Positions 1 through 6,227 are shown, counted from the first letter of the stretch. The stretch is DNA of 6,439 bases from an uncultured Clostridia bacterium (GCA_937896885.1 CALBNX010000054.1:1-6439), one strand, 5' to 3'. The notes: generated by a model not told the origin, from the letters alone. A program made the numbers and translations.

Positions 1-78
1 CGTCAAAAAACGCAGGCAATACTTTGTGTATTAACGAGTATTTTTGGCGAGTTATGGCGGAAAAATAGCCGCTGAGAA

Positions 79-1479
79 TTACTCTCTATGCCATTTAACA
101 CCTTGTGGTGTATCTTCAAGAACAATGCCCTGTGCTTTGAGTTCATCACGGATACGGTCTGCTTCTGCCCAGTTTCTGTCTTTACGAGCCTGAGTACGAG
201 CTTCAATAAGTTTTTCGATTTCGTCGTCAAGGCTTTCTGTTTTTCTGTTATAAACAAGACCTAATACACCTGTAAGTTCATCAAAGAGAGTGGTTGCTAT
301 TTCTACAAGTTCTTTAGCAGGTGCATCTGTGATAACTGTTGTGTTAATATCTTTAACAAGCTCGAAGATTGCTGTGATAGCATCTGCTGTGTTAAGGTCA
401 TCATCCATAGCAGTAATAAACTGTTCTTTTCGAGAAAGAAGCTTTGCTTTGATTTCATCTGCATTTTCTGGAAGAGTATCCACAGCATTCTTCATTGCAA
501 AATCAAGACTCTCACGGCAATTATAAAGACGAACAAGTGATGCCTTGCACTGTTCAATAATATCAACGCTATAGTTAATCGGGCTTCTATAATGAGAAGA
601 AATAAGGAAGTAACGGATTGGCTCATAACCATATTCATTAGCAACATCACGAACCGTGAAGAAATTGCCAAGTGACTTTGACATCTTAACATTGTCAACA
701 CTGATAAAACCGTTATGCATCCAATAGTTTGCAAAAGGAACACCATTACAGCATTCACTCTGTGCGATTTCATTTTCGTGGTGTGGGAAAACAAGGTCCT
801 GACCGCCACAATGAATATCAATTGTTTCACCAAGATATCTTCTTACCATTGCTGAACATTCAATATGCCAACCTGGTCTGCCGTGTCCCCAAGGTGATTC
901 CCAATATGGTTCACCTGGTTTTGCGCTCTTCCAAAGAGCAAAGTCCATTGGTTCACGCTTTACTTCTTCAACATTGATTCTTGCACCTGCTTCAAGGTCT
1001 TCAAGTGGTTGATGAGAAAGTTTGCCATATTCTTTAAACTGTTTAGGGCTGAAATAAACGTCACCGTTATCTACTGCATAAGCATAGCCTTTTTCAATAA
1101 GTGTACTTACAATATTTATAATCTCATCAATATTTTCAGTTGCTTTTGGGTGCACGGTTGCTTCACGCACATTCATACCCTTTGCGTCAACCCAGAACTC
1201 TTCAATATATTTTTCGGAAACTGTTTTATAGTCTGTTCCTTCTTCGTTTGCACGACGAATAATTTTATCGTCAATATCAGTAAAATTCTGAACGAAATTC
1301 ACTTTGTAACCACGATATTCCATATATCTTCTGAATGTATCGAATACACAAAGTGGACGAGCATTACCTATATGAATAAAGTTATATACTGTTGGGCCAC
1401 AAGCATAAACTTTCAATTCATTTGGAACAAGTGTTTTAAGTTCTTCTTTTCTTCTTGTGAGAGTGTTAAAAATTTTCAT
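79..1479 (-). CDS. cysS: Cysteinyl-tRNA synthetase (CysRS)
   Basis: Cytoplasmic class I aminoacyl-tRNA synthetase that activates cysteine with ATP and charges tRNA-Cys. With the start chosen here the protein has 466 residues, normal for bacterial CysRS. Visible signatures are the HIGH-type motif HIGN at about 36-39, the KMSKS motif at 265-269, and the zinc ligands expected to bind the cysteine thiol: C27, C208, H233 and E237, by correspondence with E. coli C28/C209/H234/E238. The C-terminal part (about 300-466) is the helical DALR-type and anticodon-binding region. I chose ATG at 1479 because AAAGG at 1492-1488 lies 8 nt upstream; the alternative GTG at 1488 adds only three residues and has a poorer ribosome site. 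It starts one base after the cysE stop, so the two are co-transcribed and probably translationally coupled. Both sit behind the Cys T-box leader. All key residues are present and it looks intact. Confidence 0.98.
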   Translation of the reverse strand: MKIFNTLTRRKEELKTLVPNELKVYACGPTVYNFIHIGNARPLCVFDTFRRYMEYRGYKVNFVQNFTDIDDKIIRRANEEGTDYKTVSEKYIEEFWVDAKGMNVREATVHPKATENIDEIINIVSTLIEKGYAYAVDNGDVYFSPKQFKEYGKLSHQPLEDLEAGARINVEEVKREPMDFALWKSAKPGEPYWESPWGHGRPGWHIECSAMVRRYLGETIDIHCGGQDLVFPHHENEIAQSECCNGVPFANYWMHNGFISVDNVKMSKSLGNFFTVRDVANEYGYEPIRYFLISSHYRSPINYSVDIIEQCKASLVRLYNCRESLDFAMKNAVDTLPENADEIKAKLLSRKEQFITAMDDDLNTADAITAIFELVKDINTTVITDAPAKELVEIATTLFDELTGVLGLVYNRKTESLDDEIEKLIEARTQARKDRNWAEADRIRDELKAQGIVLEDTPQGVKWHRE

Positions 1480-1480
1480 A

Positions 1481-2125
1481 TTACTCACCTTTCTCTTCTT
1501 TATACTTAGCTAATTCTTTTTCAAGTCTTTCAATTTTTGCATTAAGTCTGCAAAACTCTTGTGAAACAGGGTCAGGGATATGAACCTGGTCAAGATTATC
1601 AACTCTTTTGCCGTTTCTCTTAATGACACGAGCTGGCACACCAACAGCAGTTGAGTTTTCAGGAATTTCATCAAGGACTACTGCACCTGATGCAATATTT
1701 GAGTTGTCGCCAACCTTTAATGGTCCTAAAACCTTTGCACCTGAGCCAATCATAACTCCGTTGCCGATTGTCGGGTGACGCTTGCCTGTGTCTTTACCTG
1801 TACCACCAAGTGTTACACCCTGATAAATTGTAACATCATCACCGATTTCAGCAGTTTCACCAATCACAACCCCTGTGCCATGGTCAATGAAAAATCTTCT
1901 GCCGATTGTAGCACCCGGGTGAATTTCAATATTAGTCTTTTTTACAGCGTGTTGAGATATTGCTCGAGCAATAAATCTCATTTTATGGCGAAAAAACCAG
2001 TTTGCAACTCGATACATTCTTATGGCTTTGAGCCCCGGATATAAGAAAAGAATTTCAAGAATGCCAGTTGCTGCAGGGTCACGCTCTTTGACTGTCTGAA
2101 TATCTTCAATTAGTCTTTTAAGCAA
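1481..2125 (-). CDS. cysE: Serine O-acetyltransferase
   Basis: Transfers acetyl from acetyl-CoA to L-serine, giving O-acetylserine, the committed step of cysteine synthesis. The 214-residue protein has a short N-terminal helical part (1-64), a left-handed beta-helix of hexapeptide repeats (about 65-165), the catalytic DHGTG motif at 81-85 (D81/H82), a second catalytic histidine near H117 (KRHPTIG), and a charged C-terminal coiled-coil-like tail (about 193-213). It is the short Gram-positive form, lacking the long N-terminal domain of the E. coli enzyme (273 aa). It ends in ...KGE and has no terminal Ile of the kind that docks into CysK, so complex formation with cysteine synthase is doubtful (inference). 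Start choice matters: the frame stays open to a GTG at 2287, but that stretch is the T-box RNA. TTG at 2125 has GGAGG seven bases upstream and gives the usual MLKRLIEDI-type beginning. It leads the cysE-cysS operon. Confidence 0.95.
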   Translation of the reverse strand: MLKRLIEDIQTVKERDPAATGILEILFLYPGLKAIRMYRVANWFFRHKMRFIARAISQHAVKKTNIEIHPGATIGRRFFIDHGTGVVIGETAEIGDDVTIYQGVTLGGTGKDTGKRHPTIGNGVMIGSGAKVLGPLKVGDNSNIASGAVVLDEIPENSTAVGVPARVIKRNGKRVDNLDQVHIPDPVSQEFCRLNAKIERLEKELAKYKEEKGE

Positions 2126-2130
2126 ATCTA

Positions 2131-2138
2131 TTCCTCCA
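2131..2138 (-). promoter_or_regulatory. cysE ribosome binding site deciding a TTG start
   Basis: On the minus strand TTTGGAGGAA precedes TTG at 2125; the GGAGG core lies at 2137-2133, seven bases from the start. No other in-frame start upstream has a comparable site, and everything further upstream belongs to the T-box terminator. This supports the short 214-residue CysE. Confidence 0.85.
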
Positions 2139-2151
2139 AATAATAATCTAC

Positions 2152-2383
2152 AAAATAAAAAACGCCTTCGTCTAAAAACAGACGAAGGCGAATAATCGCG
2201 GTTCCACTTCGATTTATAACTCAATAAGTTTATAACGCAACCACACGAGTGTGTATTTCCCCACACCGACTCACGAATGCACTTCACAAAAGCTTTTTAA
2301 AATGGGCTTTCAGCCGGTGACCCATAATCTCTGATAAAAACACTATTGCTACTCTTTTCGGTCATAGTCTTTATAAATATCAT
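2152..2383 (-). promoter_or_regulatory. T-box riboswitch leader specific for tRNA-Cys
   Basis: The leader RNA reads the charging state of tRNA-Cys and controls cysE-cysS. Stem I runs from about 2369 to 2268. Its base pairs GACU with AGUC, a GA-rich kink-turn-like step follows, then CGAA pairs with UUCG. The specifier loop has AGUA on the 5' side and GAAGUGCA on the 3' side, with the Cys codon UGC at 2281-2279 followed by A. A UUUUU/AAAAA helix and a distal hairpin (AUGGG...CCCAU around CACCGGCUGAAAG) complete stem I. A short GUGUG/CACAC hairpin and a UUAUAA-type stem III (about 2233-2212) follow. The antiterminator is CGAAG, the 7-nt bulge UGGAACC (2206-2200), GCG, a 6-nt loop, CGC, CUUCG (ending at 2183). 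The bulge UGGA can pair with UCCA, the 3' end of tRNA-Cys with its U73 discriminator. These are hand foldings; the family assignment is firm. Confidence 0.95.
2157..2190 (-). terminator. Intrinsic terminator of the cysE T-box
   Basis: On the minus strand an 11-bp perfect stem, CGCCTTCGTCT (2190-2180) pairing with AGACGAAGGCG (2173-2163), encloses the loop GTTTTT and is followed by TTTTTT (2162-2157). Its 5' arm shares bases 2190-2183 with the 3' arm of the antiterminator, so the two folds exclude each other. It should stop transcription before cysE when tRNA-Cys is charged. Confidence 0.95.
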
Positions 2384-2388
2384 ATGAA

Positions 2389-2417
2389 ATTATATCACAA
2401 AAATTCACAAAATGCAA
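2389..2417 (-). promoter_or_regulatory. Promoter of the cysE-cysS T-box unit
   Basis: The minus strand carries TTGCAT (2417-2412), a 17-bp spacer and a perfect TATAAT (2394-2389). TG two bases before the -10 (TGA-TATAAT) makes it an extended -10 promoter. The -35 begins directly after the pgsA stop codon. The expected start is near 2383-2381, about a dozen bases before T-box stem I, as expected for a dedicated T-box promoter. Confidence 0.85.
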
Positions 2418-3008
2418 TCACTTTGTGAAATCTATTATTTTTTTACTGTCATTCAAGTAAATCACGCCTGAAACAACAGTTAAAATTGCAGTAATCCACA
2501 AAAGTCCGTTTGAAACAAGACTTAAATCGGGTAATTTATCAAATAAAACTTTATTCGTATTTGATATGATTTCCCAAGTTTCGCCTAAAAGCATAATAAG
2601 TATGGTAAATATCATTTGACTTACGGTTTTGATTTTACCCCATATATTTGCAGGAATTACCACCCCACCTGCAGCTGCAATCATTCTTACAGATGCTATT
2701 GCAAATTCACGAGTCAAAACAAGCATTACAATCCAAATATTGCAAAGCCCCATACTCATAAACGCAAGAAGTGCTGATGTTGTGAGAATTTTGTCGGCAA
2801 TAGGGTCTAAAAATTTACCGAAATTTGTTATTTCATTATTTCTTCTTGCAAGGTGACCGTCAACAGCATCAGTAATTGAGCCAATTGAGAAAATAACGCA
2901 AGCAATTAAAAACCTATGAGGGAGAGTATCCATAAGTATTACTGCAAGAAAAATCGGTGTAATGAAAATTCTTGCAATAGTCAACAGATTGGGTACATTC
3001 AATTTCAT
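2418..3008 (-). CDS. pgsA: CDP-diacylglycerol--glycerol-3-phosphate 3-phosphatidyltransferase
   Basis: Integral membrane enzyme that joins CDP-diacylglycerol and glycerol-3-phosphate to phosphatidylglycerophosphate, the precursor of phosphatidylglycerol and cardiolipin. The 196-residue protein shows the complete CDP-alcohol phosphotransferase motif: D47, D50-G51, A54-R55, G64, D68 and D72 (DAVDGHLAR...GKFLDPIAD). Several hydrophobic segments are visible, roughly residues 8-26, 33-47, 76-99, 130-142 and 166-186. The N-terminal MNVPN-type start (here MKLNVPNLLTIAR) is characteristic of PgsA rather than of other CDP-alcohol transferases. Its ATG overlaps the rimO stop as ATGA, and AGGAG at 3020-3016 inside the end of rimO serves as ribosome site. 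No terminator follows; the next promoter starts right at its stop codon. It is the last gene of the recA-recX-rimO-pgsA run. Confidence 0.95.
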   Translation of the reverse strand: MKLNVPNLLTIARIFITPIFLAVILMDTLPHRFLIACVIFSIGSITDAVDGHLARRNNEITNFGKFLDPIADKILTTSALLAFMSMGLCNIWIVMLVLTREFAIASVRMIAAAGGVVIPANIWGKIKTVSQMIFTILIMLLGETWEIISNTNKVLFDKLPDLSLVSNGLLWITAILTVVSGVIYLNDSKKIIDFTK

Positions 3009-4330
3009 ATAACTTCTCCTGTCAACTCGCCGTCAACCACATTCATAACTTCAACTTCGATAATATCGCCGTCGTCAAGCTCATAGCCACAAGTGAAATA
3101 AATGAGTGTGTCAATTTCAGGAGCATCCATCGTCGTTCTGCCGTAATATGAGTCACTATAAGAATCATAACCCTCAACTATTGTTGGCAAGACCTTACCA
3201 ACAAGGCTTTCGTTGAGCTCGTCAAGAATAACATTTTGTCTTTCGTTGATAATATCTGCACGGTCTGCACGAATTTCATAATCCATCATACCATCAAGTT
3301 TGGCAGCAGGAGTGCCCTCTTCTTCTGAATAGGCAAAGCAACCCATTCTCTCAAAGCGCATTTCTTCAATGAATTCACAAAGCTCATTGAATTCTTCCTC
3401 AGTTTCACCTGGGAAACCTGCAATAAATGTTGTACGGATTGTAACACCATCTATTTTTTCACGGATTTTATTGAGAAGTGCCGTGAGAGATTCACGGTCA
3501 CCGTGACGATTCATTCTTTTAAGCACATTTTTATTGCAATGTTGCAACGGAATATCCATATATTTAACGATTTTTTCATTGTTTGCAATTTCGTCAATGA
3601 GTGCATCGTCAATTCTTTCAGGATATAGATATAAAAGTCTAATCCACTCGATACCGTCAACCATTGAGAGTGCTTTAAGCAATGGCACAAGTGCATTTTT
3701 GCCATATAAATCTTCACCGTAGCGAGTTGTATCCTGAGCCACAACCACTAATTCTTTAACACCCTTTTGTGCTAAATCTTTTGCTTCAGCAATAATGCTT
3801 TCACTTGGTCTGCTTCTAAAAGGCCCACGAATTGACGGAATCGCACAATATGTGCAATGATTTGAGCAACCCTCGGCAATTTTAAGATATGCAGAATAAG
3901 GTGGAGTTGTGAGTACTCGGTCACCTTCGATTTTAAGATTTTCTTTTGGTGGAAAGCTCTCTGCTTTTTCACCATCGAGCATTCTGTGACAGATTTCACA
4001 GATATCTTCGTTTGCACCGATACCGATTACACCATCAACTTCTGGAATTTCATTGAAGATTTCACTCTGATAACGCTCTGCAAGACAACCTGTAACCAAA
4101 ACTTTAATTTCAGGATAATCTTCTTTATATGAAATCATATCGAGAATATTTTCGATTGACTCTTTCTTTGCATCTTCGATAAAGCCACAAGTGTTAACGA
4201 TAAACAAATCAGCTTCTAATGGGTCACTGACAATTTGAAAACCATCTTTTTGAAGTTTTGAGAGCATTATCTCAGCGTCAACCTGATTTTTGGGACAACC
4301 AAGGGAAATCATACCGATTTTTTTATTCAT
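3005..4330 (-). CDS. rimO: Ribosomal protein S12 methylthiotransferase (radical SAM)
   Basis: Radical-SAM enzyme that adds a methylthio group to the conserved aspartate of ribosomal protein S12. With the start chosen here it has 441 residues, typical of the family. The N-terminal MTTase domain carries three iron-sulfur cysteines, C12 (in SLGCPKNQVD), C48 and C82. The radical-SAM CxxxCxxC motif is C155/C159/C162 (EGCSNHCTYC), followed by RGPFRSRP. The DIPLQH stretch is at 259-264, and a TRAM domain occupies about 372-441. SLGCPKN near the start, together with the sequence after the SAM cysteines, favours RimO over the tRNA enzyme MiaB. I chose ATG at 4330 because GGAG (4343-4340) lies 9 nt upstream; ATG 4336 is too close to that site and TTG 4348 lacks one. 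It overlaps recX by 8 bp and pgsA by 4 bp, so it is embedded in the operon. Confidence 0.96.
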   Translation of the reverse strand: MNKKIGMISLGCPKNQVDAEIMLSKLQKDGFQIVSDPLEADLFIVNTCGFIEDAKKESIENILDMISYKEDYPEIKVLVTGCLAERYQSEIFNEIPEVDGVIGIGANEDICEICHRMLDGEKAESFPPKENLKIEGDRVLTTPPYSAYLKIAEGCSNHCTYCAIPSIRGPFRSRPSESIIAEAKDLAQKGVKELVVVAQDTTRYGEDLYGKNALVPLLKALSMVDGIEWIRLLYLYPERIDDALIDEIANNEKIVKYMDIPLQHCNKNVLKRMNRHGDRESLTALLNKIREKIDGVTIRTTFIAGFPGETEEEFNELCEFIEEMRFERMGCFAYSEEEGTPAAKLDGMMDYEIRADRADIINERQNVILDELNESLVGKVLPTIVEGYDSYSDSYYGRTTMDAPEIDTLIYFTCGYELDDGDIIEVEVMNVVDGELTGEVI

Positions 4331-4949
4331 AAACATCTTCTCCGTCAAATTCAGAAATAGTATTTAAGGCACTTTTTATATCAGAATAAGAATAGCCAAG
4401 TCGCAAAAGTGCATCAACTGTTCTTTTCTTGCCTTTTTCGTCGTTTAATTTGTTTATATATTTTTTCTTGACTAACATTATAATACTTTTTTGTGGGTCG
4501 TTGTCAAGACTCTCGACTGTATTTTCAATAATTTCACGGTCTATGCCACGAAAGTTGAGTTCTTGTTTGATTCTTTTTATACTATAACTTTTTCTCTCTG
4601 ATAAATCATTTGCAAGAATTCGTGCATATTCTTCGTCATTTAAAAGCCCTAATTCAATAAGTCGTTCACAGGCTTTTTGACTTGCTTCTTTTTCGTGACC
4701 TTTTTCGCACAATTTCTTAATTAACTCTTTTGTGCCATATGGACGACGAGAGAGAAAATCGAGCCCTTTGTTATAAGCGCGACGAAAACTGACCGTGTTA
4801 AGCAACTCGGTCAGTTCTTCTTCGTTTATTTCTTTATAATTTCTGTATTTTTCTGAATACCAAAAATCACTATCAACGGTTGCACGATATTCTTCGTCAA
4901 CATAGATGTGAATTTTATTGGATTTACCTTGTTTTACAGATAATTTCAT
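4323..4949 (-). CDS. recX: Regulatory protein RecX
   Basis: Small cytoplasmic modulator that binds RecA filaments and limits or adjusts their activity. The 208-residue protein has a beta-rich N-terminal part (about 1-55) followed by repeated three-helix units. Recognisable RecX patterns are SRRPYGTKELIKKL (67-80), LIELGLLNDEEYAR (97-110), SYSIKRIKQELNFRGID (121-137) and a last degenerate unit around ALLRLGYSYSDIKSAL (180-195). It is rich in Lys, Glu and Arg. Position strengthens the assignment: its ATG shares its A with the recA TAA stop (TAATG), a one-base overlap that leaves no room for an intergenic terminator. There is no strong Shine-Dalgarno in front of the start, which suggests translation depends on ribosomes finishing recA. 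It overlaps rimO by 8 bp downstream. The family assignment is confident; the direction of its effect on RecA (inhibition or activation) cannot be read from sequence. Confidence 0.94.
   Translation of the reverse strand: MKLSVKQGKSNKIHIYVDEEYRATVDSDFWYSEKYRNYKEINEEELTELLNTVSFRRAYNKGLDFLSRRPYGTKELIKKLCEKGHEKEASQKACERLIELGLLNDEEYARILANDLSERKSYSIKRIKQELNFRGIDREIIENTVESLDNDPQKSIIMLVKKKYINKLNDEKGKKRTVDALLRLGYSYSDIKSALNTISEFDGEDVYE
4477..4507 (-). promoter_or_regulatory. Candidate internal promoter inside recX, ahead of rimO-pgsA
   Basis: On the minus strand a perfect -35 hexamer TTGACA (4507-4502) is followed by TATTAT after 16 bp (4485-4480) or a perfect TATAAT after 19 bp (4482-4477). The start would fall about 140 bp before the rimO ATG. 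It lies within recX coding sequence in an AT-rich genome, so chance is possible, but it is the best such match I found inside the operon genes. Confidence 0.4.
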
Positions 4950-6049
4950 TATTCGTCATCATCCACAGCAATATCAAGAGTTGCTCTTGCTGCTGCCTTT
5001 GTTGTTGGTACTTTAACAAGTTCAGGCTGTGCGATTGGTGCACTATTCTTTCTTGTATTCACCACTTCTTGCATTTTTACGCGGATTTTTTCTTCGATTT
5101 CATTTGCGAGTTCAGGTTGTTGTTTAAAGAGAATTTTAACATTTTCTCTACCCTGACCAAGACGCTCTTCGCCATAATAGAACCAAGCGCCACTCTTTTT
5201 GAGAATATCGAATTTAACACCAAGGTCAACGATTTCACCGATTTTTGAGATTCCTTCACCATACATAATATCGAATTCTGCTTCTTTGAATGGAGGCGCA
5301 ACCTTATTCTTAACAATCTTTGCTCTTGTTCTTGAACCGATAAATTCATTGCCAGCGCCTTTAAGCTGTTCAACACGGCGAACATCAATTCTGATTGAAG
5401 CATAGAACTTAAGAGCACGACCACCAGTTGTAACTTCTGGGTTACCATAAACAACGCCAACCTTTTCACGAAGCTGGTTAATAAAGATTACAACTGTGTT
5501 TGATTTATTGATTACACCAGCAAGCTTACGAAGAGCCTGTGACATAAGACGAGCGTGAAGACCAACGTGGCTGTCGCCCATATCCCCTTCAATTTCTGCA
5601 CGAGGAACAAGTGCTGCAACAGAGTCAACGATAATTACATCAAGAGCGCCTGAACGAGCAAGTGCTTCTGCGATTTCAAGAGCCTGTTCACCATTATCAG
5701 GTTGTGAAACAAGAAGTGAATTAACATCAACACCAAGGTTTTGTGCATATTCAGGGTCAAGAGCGTGTTCAGCGTCGATGAATGCTGCTTCGCCACCCAT
5801 TTTTTGTGCTTCTGCAACAACCTGCAAAGCAAGGGTAGTTTTACCAGAAGATTCAGGTCCATAGATTTCAACGATTCTGCCACGTGGCAAACCGCCGATA
5901 CCAGTTGCGGTGTCAAGTGAGATTGAGCCAGTTGGGATTGCTTCAATATTTAACGCACCACTTTCGCCCAAACGCATAACAGCGCCTTTACCATAATTCT
6001 TCTCTATCTGTAACAAAGCAGTTTCAAGAGCTTTTTTCTTATCAGCCAT
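4949..6049 (-). CDS. recA: Recombinase RecA
   Basis: ATP-dependent DNA strand-exchange protein of homologous recombination, and co-protease that triggers LexA self-cleavage in the SOS response. Its 366 residues are close to the usual bacterial length (about 350). The Walker A motif GPESSGKTT is at 64-72, the catalytic glutamate in IDAEH is E94, and the Walker B strand LDVIIVD is at 136-142. The L1 region follows (about 150-165, EIEGDMGDSHVG), then the NQLREKVG motif and L2 loop (191-210) and the FYASIR strand (215-220). The C-terminal domain ends in the typical acidic tail (DDDE). ATG at 6049 has an AGGAA ribosome site (6060-6056) 6 nt upstream and gives the standard MADKKKALE start. It is first in the recA-recX-rimO-pgsA run and is controlled by a LexA box at its transcription start. 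It looks intact. Confidence 0.99.
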   Translation of the reverse strand: MADKKKALETALLQIEKNYGKGAVMRLGESGALNIEAIPTGSISLDTATGIGGLPRGRIVEIYGPESSGKTTLALQVVAEAQKMGGEAAFIDAEHALDPEYAQNLGVDVNSLLVSQPDNGEQALEIAEALARSGALDVIIVDSVAALVPRAEIEGDMGDSHVGLHARLMSQALRKLAGVINKSNTVVIFINQLREKVGVVYGNPEVTTGGRALKFYASIRIDVRRVEQLKGAGNEFIGSRTRAKIVKNKVAPPFKEAEFDIMYGEGISKIGEIVDLGVKFDILKKSGAWFYYGEERLGQGRENVKILFKQQPELANEIEEKIRVKMQEVVNTRKNSAPIAQPELVKVPTTKAAARATLDIAVDDDE

Positions 6050-6066
6050 ATTTTGTTCCTCTCAAT

Positions 6067-6080
6067 CGTACAAATGTTCG
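6067..6080 (-). promoter_or_regulatory. LexA (SOS) box in front of recA
   Basis: The minus strand reads CGAACATTTGTACG. This matches the Gram-positive LexA operator CGAAC-N4-GTTCG except for one base in the right half (GTACG for GTTCG). It begins about 10 bp after the -10 and covers the expected transcription start, so bound LexA would block initiation or escape. It ends 17 bp before the recA ATG. Confidence 0.88.
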
Positions 6081-6089
6081 TTTGATAGT

Positions 6090-6118
6090 ATTATATATTA
6101 TTTCTTTTAATATTGCAA
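6090..6118 (-). promoter_or_regulatory. recA promoter
   Basis: The minus strand has TTGCAA (6118-6113), a 17-bp spacer and a perfect TATAAT (6095-6090). The expected start is near 6083, just before the LexA box. The A/T-rich stretch upstream (about 6119-6160) could act as an UP element. The leader to the recA ATG would be only about 34 nt. Confidence 0.85.
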
Positions 6119-6161
6119 GAACTTTTTTATATTTTATTTAAAATATTTTTTACAAAAAGAC

Positions 6162-6190
6162 TTGCAATTTGCGAAACTAACTGTTATAAT
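6162..6190 (+). promoter_or_regulatory. rpmB promoter
   Basis: The plus strand has TTGCAA (6162-6167), a 17-bp spacer and TATAAT (6185-6190), with TG at 6182-6183 forming an extended -10. The predicted start is near 6197, giving a leader of about 48 nt. It diverges from the recA promoter, with about 43 AT-rich bases between the two -35 elements. Confidence 0.85.
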
Positions 6191-6227
6191 GTCTCTTGTT
6201 GTAATTTGATTATTTATCCCCGTATAT

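Noticed and set aside
1..78. Intrinsic terminator for cysS
   Set aside because: The stems are short or AT-only, and the one U-run (minus strand 10-5) is separated from the AATAC/GTATT hairpin by seven bases; not a convincing terminator.
3..257. 84-residue minus-strand reading frame overlapping the end of cysS
   Set aside because: Mostly an out-of-frame shadow of cysS; no ribosome site and no recognisable motif.
1009..1509. 166-codon plus-strand open frame opposite cysS
   Set aside because: Antisense shadow of a well-supported synthetase gene; low-complexity Phe/Ile/Cys-rich product and no promoter or ribosome site.
2126..2287. Upstream leader peptide or longer CysE starting at GTG 2287
   Set aside because: The bases are accounted for by T-box stem I, stem III, antiterminator and terminator; the GTG lacks a ribosome site and the translated sequence resembles no CysE N-terminus.
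3097..3114. Minus-strand TTGACA late in rimO as a pgsA promoter
   Set aside because: No acceptable -10 hexamer at 16-19 bp (the sequence there is TGTGGC).
4880..5248. 122-codon plus-strand open frame across the recA-recX junction
   Set aside because: Antisense shadow with a Cys/Phe-rich composition produced by complementing acidic and Lys codons; no start signals.
6171..6184. Second LexA-like site in the rpmB promoter (CGAAACTAACTGTT)
   Set aside because: It does not keep the CGAAC-N4-GTTCG half-sites; only superficial similarity.
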